Assembly: GCF_000219125.1 (NCBI RefSeq)
Contig: NZ_AFGF01000017.1
Coordinates: 124,001 to 188,000 of the forward strand
DNA from: Acetonema longum DSM 6540
GTDB lineage: Bacteria > Bacillota > Negativicutes > Sporomusales > Acetonemataceae
Direction of reading: 5' to 3'
DNA: 64,000 nucleotides
The position numbers and the translations under genes are program-made. The notes below the pieces were generated by a model. It had not been told where the DNA came from, did not search any database, and was given only the letters and a program-made list of their open reading frames with translations. Of the stretch, positions 25,157 to 35,102 are shown one piece after another; the first letter of the stretch is position 1, and every line of letters starts with the position of its first letter.

Positions 25157-28100
25157 ATGAAAGAAGAGATTATTTGGCAGATATTAGGCATTAATAAAAC
25201 AAAAGATCCTGGATTGATCCGGGGGGCATATCGTACCCAACTGCTTCATACTAATCCTGAAGATGATGCCCAGGGATTTATCAACTTAAGAAAGGCTTAT
25301 GAAGAAGCCATCCGGTTAAGCTCTGAGCCTGCAGTGGATGAAGCGCCGGCAAAAGCGAAAAGCGATATGGATCTATGGTTAGAACAGGCAGACGACATCT
25401 ATCAGGATATCCGTAAACGGAGAGAACCAGGCCTCTGGGAAAAATTATTATCCAATGATGTCTGCCAGGGTCTGGATACCTGGCTGGAAGCCAGAGAAAA
25501 GCTGTTGGCCTACATAATGGACCACTATTATTTGCCCCATGAGGTCTGGCTTATGCTGGACCGTGCCTTTGATCTGATCAAGAATAAAGAAACTCTGCTG
25601 CAATCCTTCTCCGAGAATTTTATTGAATATGTCATCAATCAGATTCAAGATTATTCGCAGATTGATTTGAACTTGCTTACTGTCAGCGGCGATGCTTCGG
25701 TGGATGACTATATGCGTTCCTGCTACAACATAAACCGTCTGCTGAATGAGAATCAGACAGAAGCGGTGCAAGATGAATTTAATACAATAGATACGCTGCC
25801 GATTTATCATCCCTATGCGGATGCACAAAGGCTGAGGTATTTTATCTCCCTTGATCATAAACCGGAAATTGAACAACTGATTCCTAAGCTGGCCCCATAT
25901 TTGGCGGACGATTATATCGCTTACATCGTGGCAAAAGCTCATGCCGCCGTCAATCACCACGATGAAGCGGCGTCTATTTGGGAAAAGCTGCGTCAAAAAT
26001 GGCCTGCTCACTATAGCGCCCAGATTGGTCTGATCTCATATGACATTTACAAGGGGCGTTATAAAGAGGCCAATGAACGGGCAGTAGAATTATTAAGGGC
26101 CTACCCCAGGGATGAAGATATCCATCGGCTGCTGGTTGAGGCCAATGAGCATTTGATCAAGGAGTATGAGGCAATCTGCCAAGCGGAATCTGCTAATCTA
26201 AAGGTCAAGGAAGATCTGGCCTGGTGTTATTATCAAAACAATTCTTTGGATCAGTGTATCCAATTGTTAGCTGAGTTTCCCGCAGAGACAAGCAGAGAGC
26301 CCTGGTTTTTGAAAATACACAGCTATGTATATCTTAGAAAAGAGGAATTTAAAAAAGCCTTAGATTACTCCTCTCAATGGCTGGAACTGCTAAAAAATCC
26401 TCCCGAGGACGGGGAGGGGAGGCGGGACTTAGCGATCTGCTATCGGCTGATGGGCGCATGCTGTTTTAATGAAAAGGACTACGAACAGGCCATCCCCTAC
26501 TTGCAGCAGGCTGCTTCCCTTGAGGAAAATTCGGGTGAAAAGCTGGACACGATGCAGCACCTGTCTTCGGCTTTATTGCGATCGGGCAAACCGGAGGCCT
26601 GTATCGATGTCTGCGATGAGATTCTCAAGCAAAGTAAAGGTTACTATCCCGCCTATATCAATCGCCAGGAAGCCCATTACAATATGCGCAACGGCCAGGA
26701 AGTGATTGATGATTACTATAAGGCCATTGAAATTTATCCTTCTAACGTAAAGCCCTATCTCTTAGCTGCCAAGGTTTTTTACTTTAATGATCAATACGAG
26801 GATGCTTTTGGGGTCATTAACCGGGCCAGGGAAGCAAAGCTGGAAAGCAATGAGCTGGAATTGCTTTACGGTAAGTGCCTGCGTTTTATGTCAAAAAGCA
26901 AGGAAGAGGAAGAAGCGGCCTTACAGGTTATTCTGGCCTTGTCGGAAAAGATAAAAGATCCCCGGGATCAGCGTGAAGACGAATTTCATGATTTGGGAGA
27001 GGTCTTGCACGAACTGGCCAAGGCCTATGCCAATGTTGGTGATTTTCCCAAAGGGCTGGAGACCATGGAAGCGGCTATCCAACAAAATCCTCAGAAGGAT
27101 GATTACCACTTCACCAAAGCCTATCTGTACGTGGATTTGGCAAGGTATGAGGAGGCGATTATCATCCTGGAGAGACTCATAAAAACCTATCCCAAGGCGG
27201 AATATGCCCACACCCGCCTGGGTAGATGCTATGAGGAAACTGATAACGAATATGATGCTATACGGATCTACCGGAAAACGTTGGAAATCAATCCGGACAA
27301 TCTGGACGCCCTGGAGAAACTCGGAGACCTATATATACGCGTGTACGAGCGGGAGGAAGATGTAAAACATTACGAAACGGCAAGGCGTTACGGCGAGCAT
27401 TTGCTTGAGCTGAGACAGGATAGCAGCTATTATTATGTCCATGTAGGCATCATTTACGATAAGGGTTATCAATTTGCTAAAGCCCTGGAGTGTTACCAAA
27501 AGGCAGTGAAATGCAATCCCAAAAATCTATGGCCTCATAATAATGCCGGGTATGTATTAAAGAATATGAAAAAATATGACGAGGCGATCGGCGAGTACCA
27601 AAAAGCCCTGGAATTAATGGAGCCAGGCGACTCTTTGCTGCCTCACAGCAATTTGGCAACCTGTTTTGAGATTCTTGGCAGATATGAAGAAGCTCTGGAT
27701 TGTTACCGGGAAATACTTAAGCACTGGCCTGACCGTCAAGATATACATGAATACATCGCCGCTGTTTTAGCAAAAATGGGCAAACCCAAGGAAGCGGTCA
27801 AGGTCTATCAAGATCTGATTAAAAAATATGATTTTCCCAAGGAAGAGGCATGTTATCACATCATGCAAATTTACGAGGGCGCGGGACAATTCTGGATGGC
27901 GTTTATTTATGCCTGTAATGCCGTACTACATAACGGAAAATCAGTGGAGGTCCTGAAAAGGACTGGTATGTTTTATTTTTCCATAGGTAAGTACTTCAGG
28001 GCCAAAAGCTCTTTGAAAAAAGCCATCGCAAATGCCGGCTCCCCAAAAACGGAATCCTATTACCTATGTTGTTTGTATCTGGCTCAAGTCTATTTTGATG

Positions 28101-28516
28101 AAGGAAAGACACGGGAAGCAAGACAATGGGCCACTCAGGCACTGTCTGCCATAGAGGATATGTATGGCGACAGAAAAAGATTTATCGCGTATAAGCCTTA
28201 TGGCGGAATGTATCATTGGCGCTTGGGCATGATTTATCTGATTCTGGGAGAGCACCGCCGGGCAGAGTACTATTTTACGCAGGCTGTTGATAACTTGCCC
28301 TGTAAAAGCTGTCATGCGAAAGAGTGCTTTGACGGCTATTACGGACTGGGCAGATTATACGAGGAAATGAAGCAGTTTGACCGGGCGGAGGAGTATTACA
28401 AAAAGGCGATGGCCTTAGATAACAGCGCCCTCTATAAAAGACATCTCAGCGAACTAACAAATAAGAAAAACAATAGGAAAGACAACATTTTCAAAACCAT
28501 TTGGAGGTATCTATGA
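25157..28516 (+). CDS. J-domain-like TPR protein, partner of the adjacent Hsp70
   Basis: About 1119 residues. The N-terminal ~60 residues resemble a J domain (IIWQILGINKTKDPGLIRGAYRTQLLHTNPEDD then FINLRKAYEEAI), with HTNPED where classical J proteins have HPD. The rest is a long array of tetratricopeptide repeats, e.g. ALECYQKAVKCNPKNLWPHNNAGY. This layout recalls the DjlB/DjlC proteins paired with HscC in Escherichia coli. Its stop overlaps the start of the hscC-like gene by ATGA. The frame is open from 25025, but GAGGCGATTTTTG before 25157 sets the start. It probably recruits clients to the Hsp70. Confidence 0.88.
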   Translation: MKEEIIWQILGINKTKDPGLIRGAYRTQLLHTNPEDDAQGFINLRKAYEEAIRLSSEPAVDEAPAKAKSDMDLWLEQADDIYQDIRKRREPGLWEKLLSNDVCQGLDTWLEAREKLLAYIMDHYYLPHEVWLMLDRAFDLIKNKETLLQSFSENFIEYVINQIQDYSQIDLNLLTVSGDASVDDYMRSCYNINRLLNENQTEAVQDEFNTIDTLPIYHPYADAQRLRYFISLDHKPEIEQLIPKLAPYLADDYIAYIVAKAHAAVNHHDEAASIWEKLRQKWPAHYSAQIGLISYDIYKGRYKEANERAVELLRAYPRDEDIHRLLVEANEHLIKEYEAICQAESANLKVKEDLAWCYYQNNSLDQCIQLLAEFPAETSREPWFLKIHSYVYLRKEEFKKALDYSSQWLELLKNPPEDGEGRRDLAICYRLMGACCFNEKDYEQAIPYLQQAASLEENSGEKLDTMQHLSSALLRSGKPEACIDVCDEILKQSKGYYPAYINRQEAHYNMRNGQEVIDDYYKAIEIYPSNVKPYLLAAKVFYFNDQYEDAFGVINRAREAKLESNELELLYGKCLRFMSKSKEEEEAALQVILALSEKIKDPRDQREDEFHDLGEVLHELAKAYANVGDFPKGLETMEAAIQQNPQKDDYHFTKAYLYVDLARYEEAIIILERLIKTYPKAEYAHTRLGRCYEETDNEYDAIRIYRKTLEINPDNLDALEKLGDLYIRVYEREEDVKHYETARRYGEHLLELRQDSSYYYVHVGIIYDKGYQFAKALECYQKAVKCNPKNLWPHNNAGYVLKNMKKYDEAIGEYQKALELMEPGDSLLPHSNLATCFEILGRYEEALDCYREILKHWPDRQDIHEYIAAVLAKMGKPKEAVKVYQDLIKKYDFPKEEACYHIMQIYEGAGQFWMAFIYACNAVLHNGKSVEVLKRTGMFYFSIGKYFRAKSSLKKAIANAGSPKTESYYLCCLYLAQVYFDEGKTREARQWATQALSAIEDMYGDRKRFIAYKPYGGMYHWRLGMIYLILGEHRRAEYYFTQAVDNLPCKSCHAKECFDGYYGLGRLYEEMKQFDRAEEYYKKAMALDNSALYKRHLSELTNKKNNRKDNIFKTIWRYL

Positions 28517-30210
28517 TTATCGGCATTGACCTGGGGACGTCTAACAGTCTGGCGGCGTATTTCACCGAAGAAGGACCAAGGATCATTCCCAATCGATTAG
28601 GCAAGCCATTAACCCCTTCGGTGGTCAGCATGGATGAACAAGGCCAGATTTATGTGGGTGAAACAGCACAAGAGCGTCTTTGGCTCAATCAAACGAGCGC
28701 GGCGGCCGTATTTAAGCGGGACATGGGAAGCAAGCGAGAGTATACGCTCTTAGATAAAAAATTCACGGCAGAGGAATTGTCCTCGTTTGTCCTTCGCGCC
28801 ATGAAAGAGGATGCTGAAAGCTATCTGGGGAAGCCGGTCACTGAGGCGGTGATCAGTGTGCCGGCTTACTTCAACGAACAGCGGCGGCGCGCTACCAAAA
28901 GGGCCGGCGAGCTGGCGGGGCTTAAGGTGGAACGAATTATCAGCGAGCCTACCGCTGCTGCCATAGCCTATGGTTTATATCAAAACCAGAATCAAAACGC
29001 AAAATTCCTGGTCTTCGACCTGGGGGGAGGGACCTTTGACGTTTCCATACTGGAGTTATACGGCAGTATTATTGAGGTACGAGCCGTGGCAGGCGATAAT
29101 TTTCTCGGCGGCGAGGATTTCACCCGGGTCCTGGAAGAAATCTTCCTGGCAAAGACGCCGGCGCTGAATCCTGCTCAGCTTACCGGCAAGCAGCTGGCGC
29201 ATATCTATAAGCAGGCGGAGCTTTGCAAGCATGGGTTTTCAGAGGACCGTAAGGTTAAATTCCGCTGTGTTATCAACGAAGCGGTTTATGAAGCAGTAAT
29301 TACCATAGAGGAATATGAAACCGCCTGCGAGAATTTGCTGGAAAAAATCAAAGAGCCGATCAAACGGAGTCTGGCTGATGCCAACATACGAATTCCAGAC
29401 ATCCATAAGGTGATTATGGTGGGCGGTGCTACCAGGCTTCCCGTCATCCGCAGCTTTGTCAGCAAATTGTTTAAGACCCTTCCTTACTTCAACATCAATC
29501 CTGATGAAGCCGTTGCCTTGGGAGCTGCTGTCCAGGGCGCCATGAAAGAAAGAAATGCGTTAGTCCGCGAAGTGATCTTGACCGATGTATGCCCCTTTAC
29601 CCTGGGGACAGAGGTGGTGCGGGACAATGGGGATAATCAGTTCATCGACGGCTTGTTTTGTCCGATTATCGAACGGAACACCATCATTCCAGCTAGCCGG
29701 ACAGAACGTCTGTACACAGTCAGGGATAATCAAACCAAAGTGCGGGTCAATATTTTGCAGGGCGAGAGCCGGTTTGCCAAGAACAACCTGTCCCTTGGCG
29801 AGCTGAGTATTGAAGTCCCCAAGGCCAAAGCTGGTGAAGAGGCTATAGATGTCACTTATACGTATGATGTAAATTCGCTTTTAGAGGTGGAGGTCAAATC
29901 AGTTTCTACCGGAGAAACCATCCGGCAGATCATCATCAACAACGAGACAGACATGACCGAGGCAGAGATCAATGTGCGGCTGCAGGAACTTTCGTATATG
30001 AAAATCCATCCCCGCGAAAGGGAAGAAAACAAGCTGCTGCTGCTGCAGGGAGAGAGGTATTACGAAGAAAGCATTGGAAACAACCGTATTTTTATCGAAC
30101 GGGCCCTAAGAAAGTTTGAAGCCGCACTGGACAAGCAGGACCCGGAGTTCATTAAGGCGGCGAGAAAAGAGTTTCAGGAATTTTTATCGGAAATGAAACT
30201 TGAGCTTTAG
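28513..30210 (+). CDS. hscC: HscC-type Hsp70 chaperone
   Basis: A 565-residue Hsp70, shorter than DnaK and close to HscC. ATPase motifs: [50 protein letters not shown] and VGGATRLP. A substrate-binding beta domain follows ([16 protein letters not shown]) and a shortened helical lid without the DnaK tail. The ATG at 28513 follows GGAGGTATCT and overlaps the stop of the J/TPR gene, so the two are made together. No grpE or dnaJ lies nearby, which fits a specialised chaperone rather than the general one. The symbol is by similarity. Confidence 0.88.
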   Translation: MIIGIDLGTSNSLAAYFTEEGPRIIPNRLGKPLTPSVVSMDEQGQIYVGETAQERLWLNQTSAAAVFKRDMGSKREYTLLDKKFTAEELSSFVLRAMKEDAESYLGKPVTEAVISVPAYFNEQRRRATKRAGELAGLKVERIISEPTAAAIAYGLYQNQNQNAKFLVFDLGGGTFDVSILELYGSIIEVRAVAGDNFLGGEDFTRVLEEIFLAKTPALNPAQLTGKQLAHIYKQAELCKHGFSEDRKVKFRCVINEAVYEAVITIEEYETACENLLEKIKEPIKRSLADANIRIPDIHKVIMVGGATRLPVIRSFVSKLFKTLPYFNINPDEAVALGAAVQGAMKERNALVREVILTDVCPFTLGTEVVRDNGDNQFIDGLFCPIIERNTIIPASRTERLYTVRDNQTKVRVNILQGESRFAKNNLSLGELSIEVPKAKAGEEAIDVTYTYDVNSLLEVEVKSVSTGETIRQIIINNETDMTEAEINVRLQELSYMKIHPREREENKLLLLQGERYYEESIGNNRIFIERALRKFEAALDKQDPEFIKAARKEFQEFLSEMKLEL

Positions 30211-30221
30211 AAGTGGCGTGA

Positions 30222-30323
30222 ATGGATGGAGAAAACCTGCGGAACGCCTTATGCGTCGGTTTTGTCCGGGATACGGGCGAAATCCTGGAAGAAATGCTGC
30301 AGGATAAACTGGGGTTAAAATAG
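30222..30323 (+). CDS. Possible 33-residue ORF after hscC
   Basis: An ATG 11 bases after the hscC stop opens MDGENLRNALCVGFVRD and ends in MLQDKLGLK. Base use is like the neighbouring genes, but there is no clear ribosome-binding site and no family is recognised. It may be a decayed gene end. The region 30211-30366 otherwise holds nothing I can name. Confidence 0.25.
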   Translation: MDGENLRNALCVGFVRDTGEILEEMLQDKLGLK

Positions 30324-30366
30324 AAGGTAGATAAAAAAGTATGCTGCAATATTTAGCTATGGTCTC

Positions 30367-30555
30367 GGACCGTTCAAAAACGTCCCGATGCTAGGTAAAA
30401 GAGACACCCTGCGTCTCCGTAATGAAGAATTCAGGTGACTTTTCACTCATGAGAGATCATCCAATTGTTACCGCTTTCTGGAGAAAGCCATGGATTCTGA
30501 TACAGCGCGCCCGCAGTAGGCTGACGTGACGCAGATGGGCCTTTTTCAACGGTCC
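30367..30555. repeat. Palindromic dispersed repeat, copy 1 (189 bp)
   Basis: It begins GGACCGTTCAAAAACGTCC and ends GGCCTTTTTCAACGGTCC, near-perfect inverted ends. Shared with copy 2 (31600-31723): the GATGCTAGG after the left end, GCGCGCCCGCAG in the middle and ACGCAGATGGGCC before the right end. It has an extra 65 bp of interior relative to copy 2. It carries no ORF and resembles non-autonomous palindromic elements found in intergenic DNA. Confidence 0.75.
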
Positions 30556-30578
30556 CTTTGAGAAAGGAGAAGAACTCT

Positions 30579-31562
30579 ATGATTATATCCTGGAACACGA
30601 CACAGGCTTGCAACATCCAGTGTCTGCACTGCTATCGGGACGCCGGCGCCAAACAGGATGATGAGCTGTCTACCGAGCAGGGCAAGAAGCTGCTGAGTGA
30701 AATCGCCCAAGCCGGCTTTAAAATCATGATTTTAAGCGGCGGCGAGCCGCTGATGCGCAGTGATATTTATGACCTCATCCGCCATGCCCGGTCAGTGGGT
30801 CTGCGCCCGGTGCTGGGGACCAACGGCCTGCTGATTACCCCGGAGGTAGCCGTGAAGCTCAAGGAAGCCGGCCTGGCAGTGGCCGGCATCAGCTTGGACA
30901 GCAAGGATAAGTCCAAGCATGACTGGTTTCGGCAAAGCGATGGATCCTGGGAGAAAACCCTGGCCGGCATGAAAGCCTGTCAGGAGGCTGGACTGCCTTT
31001 TCAGATCCACACTACGGTTTCCAGCTTAAACGAAGACGAGATCACCGATATTACCGATTTGGCGGTCAAAGTAGGAGCTATTGCCCACCACATCTTTTTT
31101 CTCGTTCCCGCCGGACGGGGTAAGAATATCGAGGAGACCACATTAAAGACCCAAGCTTACGAAGCCTTGCTGACCCGGATTTTGGAGAAAAAACAGCAAG
31201 TGCCCATTGAGATCAAGCCTACCTGCGCCCCGCAATTCATGCGCATCGCCAAGCAAAAAAACATCCCCATGCGCTACAGCAGGGGATGTTTAGCAGGGAC
31301 TTCCTACTGCGTGATTATCCCCAACGGAGACGTACAGCCTTGTCCTTACCTGCCCATGAAGGCAGGCAATGTGAAGCAAACTGACTTCACGGAAATATGG
31401 CGGGACAGCCCCTTGTTCAACTCCTTGCGCCATGACGTCCTGAAAGGCGGCTGCAGCGCCTGCGGCTTCTCGGATGTTTGCGGCGGTTGCCGGGCCCGGG
31501 CTTACTACTATTCTGACGGGGACTACCTGGCCGAGGAACCCTGGTGTGAATACGGCCGATAA
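30579..31562 (+). CDS. NirJ2/AhbC-like radical SAM protein (heme-related)
   Basis: 327 residues, cytoplasmic. The radical SAM motif is C11-x3-C15-x2-C18 (TTQACNIQCLHCYRDAG), followed by GGEP (FKIMILSGGEPLM). A C-terminal SPASM-like region has RGCLAGTSYCVIIP, GDVQPCPYLP and GGCSACGFSDVCGGCRARAYYY for auxiliary clusters. The whole protein matches my memory of the NirJ2 group and its relative AhbC, which act on siroheme-derived intermediates in alternative heme or heme d1 routes. No other ahb/nir gene is adjacent. The ATG at 30579 has GGAG nine bases upstream. The gene sits between two copies of a palindromic repeat. Confidence 0.8.
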   Translation: MIISWNTTQACNIQCLHCYRDAGAKQDDELSTEQGKKLLSEIAQAGFKIMILSGGEPLMRSDIYDLIRHARSVGLRPVLGTNGLLITPEVAVKLKEAGLAVAGISLDSKDKSKHDWFRQSDGSWEKTLAGMKACQEAGLPFQIHTTVSSLNEDEITDITDLAVKVGAIAHHIFFLVPAGRGKNIEETTLKTQAYEALLTRILEKKQQVPIEIKPTCAPQFMRIAKQKNIPMRYSRGCLAGTSYCVIIPNGDVQPCPYLPMKAGNVKQTDFTEIWRDSPLFNSLRHDVLKGGCSACGFSDVCGGCRARAYYYSDGDYLAEEPWCEYGR

Positions 31563-31599
31563 CTCGTCAGTATTTATAAAAAAAACAAGCTGCTGATTG

Positions 31600-31723
31600 G
31601 GACCGTTCAAAAAGGTCCAGATGCTAGGAAGGACAAGGACGCGCGTGAGACTGTACGTTTGGAGGGTACGTCGAACGCGCGCCCGCAGGACCGACAACGC
31701 AGATGGGCCTTTTTCAGCGGTCC
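31600..31723. repeat. Palindromic dispersed repeat, copy 2 (124 bp)
   Basis: It begins GGACCGTTCAAAAAGGTCC (itself a 5-bp stem with A-rich loop) and ends GGCCTTTTTCAGCGGTCC. Core blocks GATGCTAGG, GCGCGCCCGCAG and ACGCAGATGGGCC are shared with copy 1 in the same orientation. It lies 37 bases after the radical SAM stop and just before the convergent NlpC/P60 gene end, so it may also serve as a terminator. Confidence 0.75.
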
Positions 31724-31727
31724 TTCC

Positions 31728-33026
31728 TTATACAATTTGGTTAATAGCTTCTAAAGAATTTAATAAACTGCAGCCCGTGGTCCGGGGCAGAGCAAGATCG
31801 GTCACAACTATCCCGTATAATGGCACGCTGGCCAAAGAGCCGTCCGCTTGCGGGCGGCTTTGGTCACCATAGCCGCCAAAGGCATGAATCGCATAGTAGC
31901 GGGAATCATGTTTCCCCAGATACAGCATCACATGACCCGGCAGATGCAGTGTGGCGCCAGGCTGGACCCGGTCCAGGGTTTCCCGGCGTTCATTTTCATT
32001 CTGCCCGGCTGAAAGGGAAATAACCGAGCCTGCGCCCAAGGCCTGTTCCCCGGCATTGCGCGCCAGGATAATGCCAAAAGAACGGTACACATCCAAAATC
32101 AGAGCAGAGCAGTCATGGCTTTCAAACAGCCCGCCCCAGCCATAGCGATTGCCCAGCAGTTTAAATGCCTGCCGGATGACTGTTTCCCGGGTGACCGGGA
32201 GATAACCGGCTGATACATCGGCGGACAAAGGGACAAGAGCCAGGCGAAAGGCTAACTGTCCGTCAGCCTGCCGCCAGGGGAGATTGACCACATAATTGCC
32301 GGCAGGGGTCTGCAGGTCGATGGCGCCCCAATCATCTTCCACCGCCAGGGGAATCTTTGCCCCCATGGAAAATACCAATTGCGAGAAATCAGGAGAAACC
32401 GGATTTATTCCTAAGGCCACCTTGTAGCCGGTGACTACGAGAAATCGGTTTGTTTCCTGATAGTTCCGCCATAGCTTGCGGTCATCGGTCAGGGCGATAT
32501 CGCGGCTGTTGACCCAGCCGCGATAATTATAGGCCTGGACAAAATACCACTGCTGCCCACTGCCGGCATGGAGGACGACCAGCGGTTCGGCCGGATCAAG
32601 GGCTGTTTCCTGGCATCTGTCCAGCAGCCGGTCATCAGGACGGTTGGTGACGAAATCTTCCGTCGGCACGGTCCTTACATTGGTCCGCCGGACGGTATAG
32701 GCATAGCGCATCTGCGCCATGGCCGGTATGGTCTCAAGCCCCATGCGGAGCTCCAGAGACCGGCAATAGGAATCCGGCAGCAGGACACCGTCTAAATAGC
32801 GGGGTTCCCGGCCCCACTCATATTCGCCAATCTGTTTCAGCAAGGTTTGGCGGGGCAGCGTTTCCGGATAGGCTGTCAGGTCCGTCACAAACTCCGGCAG
32901 CTTTTCACGGGTAATCTGGTTGAGGCCGGATACCGTACCTGGGTCGAGCAAGACGGCCGAGGGGCGTTCCAGTTTGTTTGTCCAGAAATCCGGCTGCAGC
33001 ATGGCCGGCGAGACATGTGGTATCAT
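31728..33026 (-). CDS. SH3-domain NlpC/P60 (C40) peptidase
   Basis: 432 residues. An N-terminal helical stabilising region, two SH3b-like domains (YTVRRTNVRTVP and GYKVALGINPV areas) and a C-terminal NlpC/P60 domain with Cys306 in SHDCSALILDVYRSFG, His365 in LPGHVMLYLGK and a His near IHAFGG. These enzymes cleave gamma-D-Glu to diamino-acid bonds in peptidoglycan stems. No signal peptide is visible with the chosen start (AAGGAAGGGATCGC before the ATG at 33026), nor with the longer frame, so it may act on imported muropeptides in the cytoplasm, like YkfC. Confidence 0.85.
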   Translation of the reverse strand: MIPHVSPAMLQPDFWTNKLERPSAVLLDPGTVSGLNQITREKLPEFVTDLTAYPETLPRQTLLKQIGEYEWGREPRYLDGVLLPDSYCRSLELRMGLETIPAMAQMRYAYTVRRTNVRTVPTEDFVTNRPDDRLLDRCQETALDPAEPLVVLHAGSGQQWYFVQAYNYRGWVNSRDIALTDDRKLWRNYQETNRFLVVTGYKVALGINPVSPDFSQLVFSMGAKIPLAVEDDWGAIDLQTPAGNYVVNLPWRQADGQLAFRLALVPLSADVSAGYLPVTRETVIRQAFKLLGNRYGWGGLFESHDCSALILDVYRSFGIILARNAGEQALGAGSVISLSAGQNENERRETLDRVQPGATLHLPGHVMLYLGKHDSRYYAIHAFGGYGDQSRPQADGSLASVPLYGIVVTDLALPRTTGCSLLNSLEAINQIV

Positions 33027-33298
33027 GCGATCCCTTCCTTTGGCGGCCATTGAAACAGGCTCATCAGGGCCAGTCTCAATGGTACCGGATTTAGGTCTTT
33101 TTAATCATTATATGCAATGAACAGCGAAAGCAAAAGAGGGATTTGGTATGTTTTTGTCGAAAACATGCTCCAGTTCAGGTGCAGGCCCTTCTCATAGAGT
33201 CAAGTTCTGTTGTTGTCAGGAAAAAGAAAAATGATAAAATAGAGAACCCTGATATACCAAAAATGAGCAGTACATGTAATTTGCAAAGGAGCAATAAT

Positions 33299-34993
33299 AT
33301 GTTCGGTATGTCTTTACATAGTGCAGCGGGAAGAATTATTACCATTAGTTTGCTTTTGACGGCAACGCTGTTTGCTGGCACCTATTTCGTGCAGCAGGCC
33401 AACAACGGGGTAGAGATAGTGAATACCAACGCTTATCCCGCTCTGACGCAGGTCGATGCCATGACCAAATCCGTGATGCAGGTGCATCAGTATCTCAACG
33501 ATGTGAGCGCGATACAGTCAGAGCAGGAACTGGCTGAGGGTCTGAGAAAGGCGGCCGGTGAGGCGGAACGGTTTAAACAGTCCAGGGATGCGCTTCTAAA
33601 ACTCACGCCGGAGAAAACCAATGAGATCCAGCAGATTGATCAGGCCTTTGCCGCTTGTTATGAATTTGGCCGCAGGATGGCGGATGCCTATGTAGTAGGG
33701 GGGCCGGTGGCCGGCAATAAAATGATCGCTGAATTCACCCGGCAGAACGACCGGTTGATCGATATGCTGGAAAGCCTGCAGGAACAATATCGGCAGGCGG
33801 CTACCGGCGGCATGAACTCAGTGACACAACTGAACCGCCAGGCAATATACAGCATTATGGGCGGCGGGCTGGTGGTCCTGATCGTTCTGATCCTCTTGCT
33901 GCGCCGGACCGGCGGGCAGGGCAGCCAGCATTTGACCCGGCTGCTGGACGACGCTGAAGAACTCGCCAAAGGCAACCTGACCTCCGAAGTGACTTTTACC
34001 GGACAAAAAGGTGAAGCCAAAGAGCTGGCCCAAGCCCTGAATCATACTGTTACTACCCTTCGCACAGTTATTGTGGATATGGGCCAGGCCGCAGGCCAGG
34101 TGCAAGGTTTTTCGCAGCAAATGCTGACTGCCGCTGCCGAAACGAATACGGCGGCGGACGAAATAACGAAAAATATTCGGAATATTGCCGGCGGATCAGA
34201 AAAACAAGCCAATGAAGCCGGTATTGCGGTTGATTTGGCCAGGCGTCTGGCTGAGGACAGCAAGGTGCTGAACAGTCACTGCCAGAAGATGATGCAGGCT
34301 GCCAAGGAGTCTCACGCCGGCAGTACCGATGGCGCCAAAGCTGTCTTCGATGCCATCCAGCGCATGAAGCAGATTGCCAGCGGCAGCAGCAGTAATGTGA
34401 CGGAAGCTCACTCCCTTCAGGATAAATCCCGGGAAATCGGCCAAATCGTCGAATTCATTACGAATATTGCCGGACAGACCAATCTGTTAGCCTTAAATGC
34501 CGCTATTGAAGCGGCCAGGGCCGGTGAACAGGGCCGAGGATTTGCCGTGGTAGCCGACGAGGTGCGCAAACTGGCTGAACAGTCGGAAAGCGCGGCCAAA
34601 CAAATTATCGCGATCATTGGCGGCATCCAGAATCAAATTACCGATATATCCCAGAACATGGAACAGGGCTCTCAGGAAGTAAATAAAGGGGTTGAGACCG
34701 TTTACCAAGTCGGCCAAAGTCTGGCCGCGTTCGGTCAGTCTCTCGGCAAGATACTGGATTCGGCGGAACAGGCTGCTGATTCGGCCCAAGGCATGGTGAA
34801 ATCCATTGATCAAGTGATGGCAGTGATGGAAAAAGTGGCGGCGGTTGCCGCCGAAAGCTGCGCTGCTATTCAGCAGATTTCCGCTTCTTCTCAGGAGCAG
34901 ACCGCTCAAATGACTGAATTGACCCATACTGCCGAGCGTCTGGCGGACCTGTCCGAGCATTTGGGGCGGACAGTGAATAAATTCACGGTTTAG
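33299..34993 (+). CDS. Methyl-accepting chemotaxis protein
   Basis: About 564 residues with full receptor layout: TM1 near residues 9-30, a four-helix-bundle periplasmic sensor, TM2 near 180-205 ([20 protein letters not shown]), HAMP, and a long signalling coiled coil with the tip [23 protein letters not shown] and [14 protein letters not shown] (given as landmarks). It would sit at the cell pole and signal to CheA. The frame is open from 33143, but AAAGGAGCAATAAT before the ATG at 33299 fixes the start. A terminator follows the stop. The ligand is unknown. Confidence 0.93.
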   Translation: MFGMSLHSAAGRIITISLLLTATLFAGTYFVQQANNGVEIVNTNAYPALTQVDAMTKSVMQVHQYLNDVSAIQSEQELAEGLRKAAGEAERFKQSRDALLKLTPEKTNEIQQIDQAFAACYEFGRRMADAYVVGGPVAGNKMIAEFTRQNDRLIDMLESLQEQYRQAATGGMNSVTQLNRQAIYSIMGGGLVVLIVLILLLRRTGGQGSQHLTRLLDDAEELAKGNLTSEVTFTGQKGEAKELAQALNHTVTTLRTVIVDMGQAAGQVQGFSQQMLTAAAETNTAADEITKNIRNIAGGSEKQANEAGIAVDLARRLAEDSKVLNSHCQKMMQAAKESHAGSTDGAKAVFDAIQRMKQIASGSSSNVTEAHSLQDKSREIGQIVEFITNIAGQTNLLALNAAIEAARAGEQGRGFAVVADEVRKLAEQSESAAKQIIAIIGGIQNQITDISQNMEQGSQEVNKGVETVYQVGQSLAAFGQSLGKILDSAEQAADSAQGMVKSIDQVMAVMEKVAAVAAESCAAIQQISASSQEQTAQMTELTHTAERLADLSEHLGRTVNKFTV

Positions 34994-35014
34994 ATTTTGT
35001 CGTGGTCGTGAATG

Positions 35015-35055
35015 AAAAAGGATAGACTAAGCTTACACGCTTTTTCTGTCCTTTT
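35015..35055 (+). terminator. Terminator after the MCP gene
   Basis: AAAAGGATAGA pairs with TCTGTCCTTTT and AAGC with GCTT; a T-rich stretch follows. It lies about 20 bases past the MCP stop. Confidence 0.75.
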
Positions 35056-35102
35056 GTTTGCTTTAATGATTTATTTTATATTTATTTTACTAGGAGGCCT
35101 TT

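Noticed and set aside
30367-31723. Complete insertion sequence around the radical SAM gene
   Set aside because: No transposase gene or fragment is found and no clear target duplication; only the two palindromic repeats are supported.
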